Source: Epiperipatus broadwayi
Taxonomy: Eukaryota > Onychophora > Udeonychophora > Euonychophora > Peripatidae
Direction: 5' to 3'
NCBI GenBank assembly: GCA_028023455.1
Contig: JAQFVV010000253.1
Location: forward strand, 504,469 to 568,468
Length of the DNA stretch: 64,000 nucleotides
Made by a program: the position numbers and the translations under genes. The notes below the pieces were generated by a model. The model was not told the origin of the DNA. It saw only the letters and a list, made by a program, of their open reading frames with translations, and made no database searches. Below, in pieces: positions 61,996 through 64,000 of the stretch; position 1 is the stretch's first letter, and every line of letters starts with the position of its first letter.

Positions 61996-64000
61996 GTTAA
62001 ATTAAAGATCTTGTATTAATATTTAATATTAATTGGAGAGATAATCTCCCAACTTTTAAGCATTTTGTTGATAGTTTTGGTACTGGGAAGTTTGGCAGAT
62101 TATCTTTCTAATTAATATATATTCAAACAGTGATATTTCGATAGATTTATATATAATAAGTAACTCACAAGAATGTGATTAAACTAATGGATTAAATTAT
62201 TTATATTGTAGGTATTGATTATTTTAGCTTTTCATATAAAATGTATTTTTCATGCAATGCACCAACTTCAGATCATGATTATGAAGCTCTGTGGTAAAAT
62301 GCATCAGACTTGAAAGAGCTAAAATAATACACTTCTACAATAATCACTTCCTTAATGATCATTATTATTTAAAAAATATTTATTATTTTATTATTGCATA
62401 TATATATATGTGTGTGTGTGTGTTAAATTAAGTATTTTTCTAATTTTGTTATTATGTAAACAAAGCAAAGAATCGGACTAATTCCATATAAGTAACAGAA
62501 AATATCTATATCATTAATATTACTAAAAAATTATCAATTACTATTGGCAGTTCTAATGCTAAATAACTTTTGTTTAGTACCTTATAATAACTTTTTGTCT
62601 TAAGTTTATTACATTTAAAAATAATTTTTATGTTACCTTTAACCAAATTTGTTATAAAGATTAAAACTTCACCGCTATTTTTATAGATATGAGGATTCAG
62701 AAGGGTTACATTTTATTTTAACTTTCATTCTGCACTCCCACTGCAATACCTTTAATTTTTATCCCTGTCTATAAGCTTTCAATGTTAATTCTAATATTAA
62801 ACTATTATTATTTGTCAGAATATAACAAATATGATTTCATTTCATAGATAAATTTGTGCAGAAACAAAATAAATTCAAAATATTACATTTGATTTGTGCA
62901 AATATTGAAAAAATTACATTATAATCAAAACTATAAACTTTTTTACCATCAAAAGTTCAGCATGAGCAATTTCATTCCAGAAAATGAACAAAATCTTTTT
63001 AATTTGACATTTATTTTTAAAATGTGAATAAATAAATAAATGTCAGTATCTGATAAATCTATAAAATCATGTTTTAAAAGTTTACATTTTAAAAATAATT
63101 TTTAAAGAATTGCAGTATATTCTAACAGGAAATTGGAGATGACATGTTAGCAAACAGTTTTTACCATAATGTATATTGTTAATATTATACTAAAAATATA
63201 TTTTTGAAAGTAAAATGCTAATGTACAAAATAAATAATTAATAATTTACATTCTTGATTTTTAATAATTATTACACAACTATTGTGCAAAAATAATTCTG
63301 AATTTCAATAAATTTTGCAAAAAAAAATCAAAAACAAGTTTTTAGCCATTTGAAACATTATCTTAAAATAATATCACAAAGACTGAGACTTCCAAAAAAG
63401 AAGAGATCATCAGAGTAGAGTTTAAAAATCTTTCAAACAGCCATATTTTCAATTATTCTGACATCTATAGGCTTCTCTTGGAACTAAATTATTAGAATTA
63501 AATATTTGCATATTTTAGTCATGATTTTAAATAAAAGTTAGGGATTTTTCTCAATAGGTGGCAAAATAAATTTTGTGATTTTTCATATGAAATGCTTTAC
63601 CAAGAAAAATAAAAAATTAACACCCTTATAATATCTTAGATTTTAAAAAAAAGAATCTTTTACTTCTAATTAAGCTCAAAAATGTAGTAGAAAAAGCTCA
63701 TTTACTTTTAGGACTGTTAATCATAATTGATTATTTCTCAGCAACATTCTATAGTTTGCTGTGTTTACACATAGACACCCCATATATGTATATCAATGTT
63801 TCAGTTTAAAAACACCTGTTTTTTCATCTATGCAATGAATATTATTTTGAAAACTGTTGTAGAAGATGCTGCAAGCATTAGTATATATAAAAAGATTGAA
63901 AGTTCAACCAATAGAAACCAAGAATAGAAGGTTTTAAAATATAAAAATTGGAAGAGAGTGCAAGAAAGTTGATATAAAACCAATATATTCACATTACTGG
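61993..64000. other. Intronic or upstream DNA, nothing recognised
   Basis: AT-rich, with short TA/TG runs at about 62398-62423. No M13 membrane-anchor exon or other coding segment was recognised on either strand. Confidence 0.45.

Overview
This is a stretch of nuclear DNA from a metazoan, most likely an invertebrate with a large genome. It is strongly AT-rich, has no operon-like coding, and is full of microsatellites, non-LTR retrotransposons, a Penelope-like element, a decayed hAT transposase, tRNA-derived SINEs and palindromic non-autonomous elements. I cannot fix the species. A mollusc, chelicerate or similar lineage would fit, but nothing in the sequence decides it.

The only host gene I can support is on the minus strand. 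Three spliced exons (61901-61945, 28041-28202, 15087-15295) encode consecutive parts of the N-terminal ectodomain of a neprilysin/ECE-type M13 zinc metallopeptidase. The first two join exactly in phase 1 across an intron of about 33.7 kb. One small exon between the second and third was not found. The 5' exons (cytoplasmic tail and membrane anchor) and the 3' exons (HExxH catalytic core) lie outside the window or were not recognised.

Almost everything else lies in introns and is mobile DNA. 1-15 kb: tandem duplications, microsatellites, a palindrome carrying a large trinucleotide tract, SINEs, and a truncated LINE tail beside an old palindromic element. 15-28 kb: M13 exon, SINE, a 5'-truncated LINE with an intact 584-codon reverse transcriptase frame (18.78-20.7 kb), several palindromic elements and a PLE relic. 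28-62 kb: the giant intron. It holds an RTE-like LINE relic, a full-coding Penelope-like element with a nearly identical truncated inverted partner (38.97-42.88 kb), and a nested composite at 44.65-55.17 kb. In that composite a dispersed repeat (repeat X) is split by an APE-type LINE, which is itself interrupted by a truncated second LINE and by a 3-kb array of about 364-bp units that reverses orientation. After it come a hAT pseudogene broken by a SINE and by another inverted array, and a third inverted array at 60.83-61.68 kb.

The most unusual theme is the number of unrelated families built the same way: units of roughly 160-455 bp, directly repeated, that switch orientation once, so the element folds on itself. 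Three insertions have recognisable flanking direct repeats (13, 10 and about 12 bp). Foldback transposons are the nearest known analogue, but no transposase or known terminal signature was seen.
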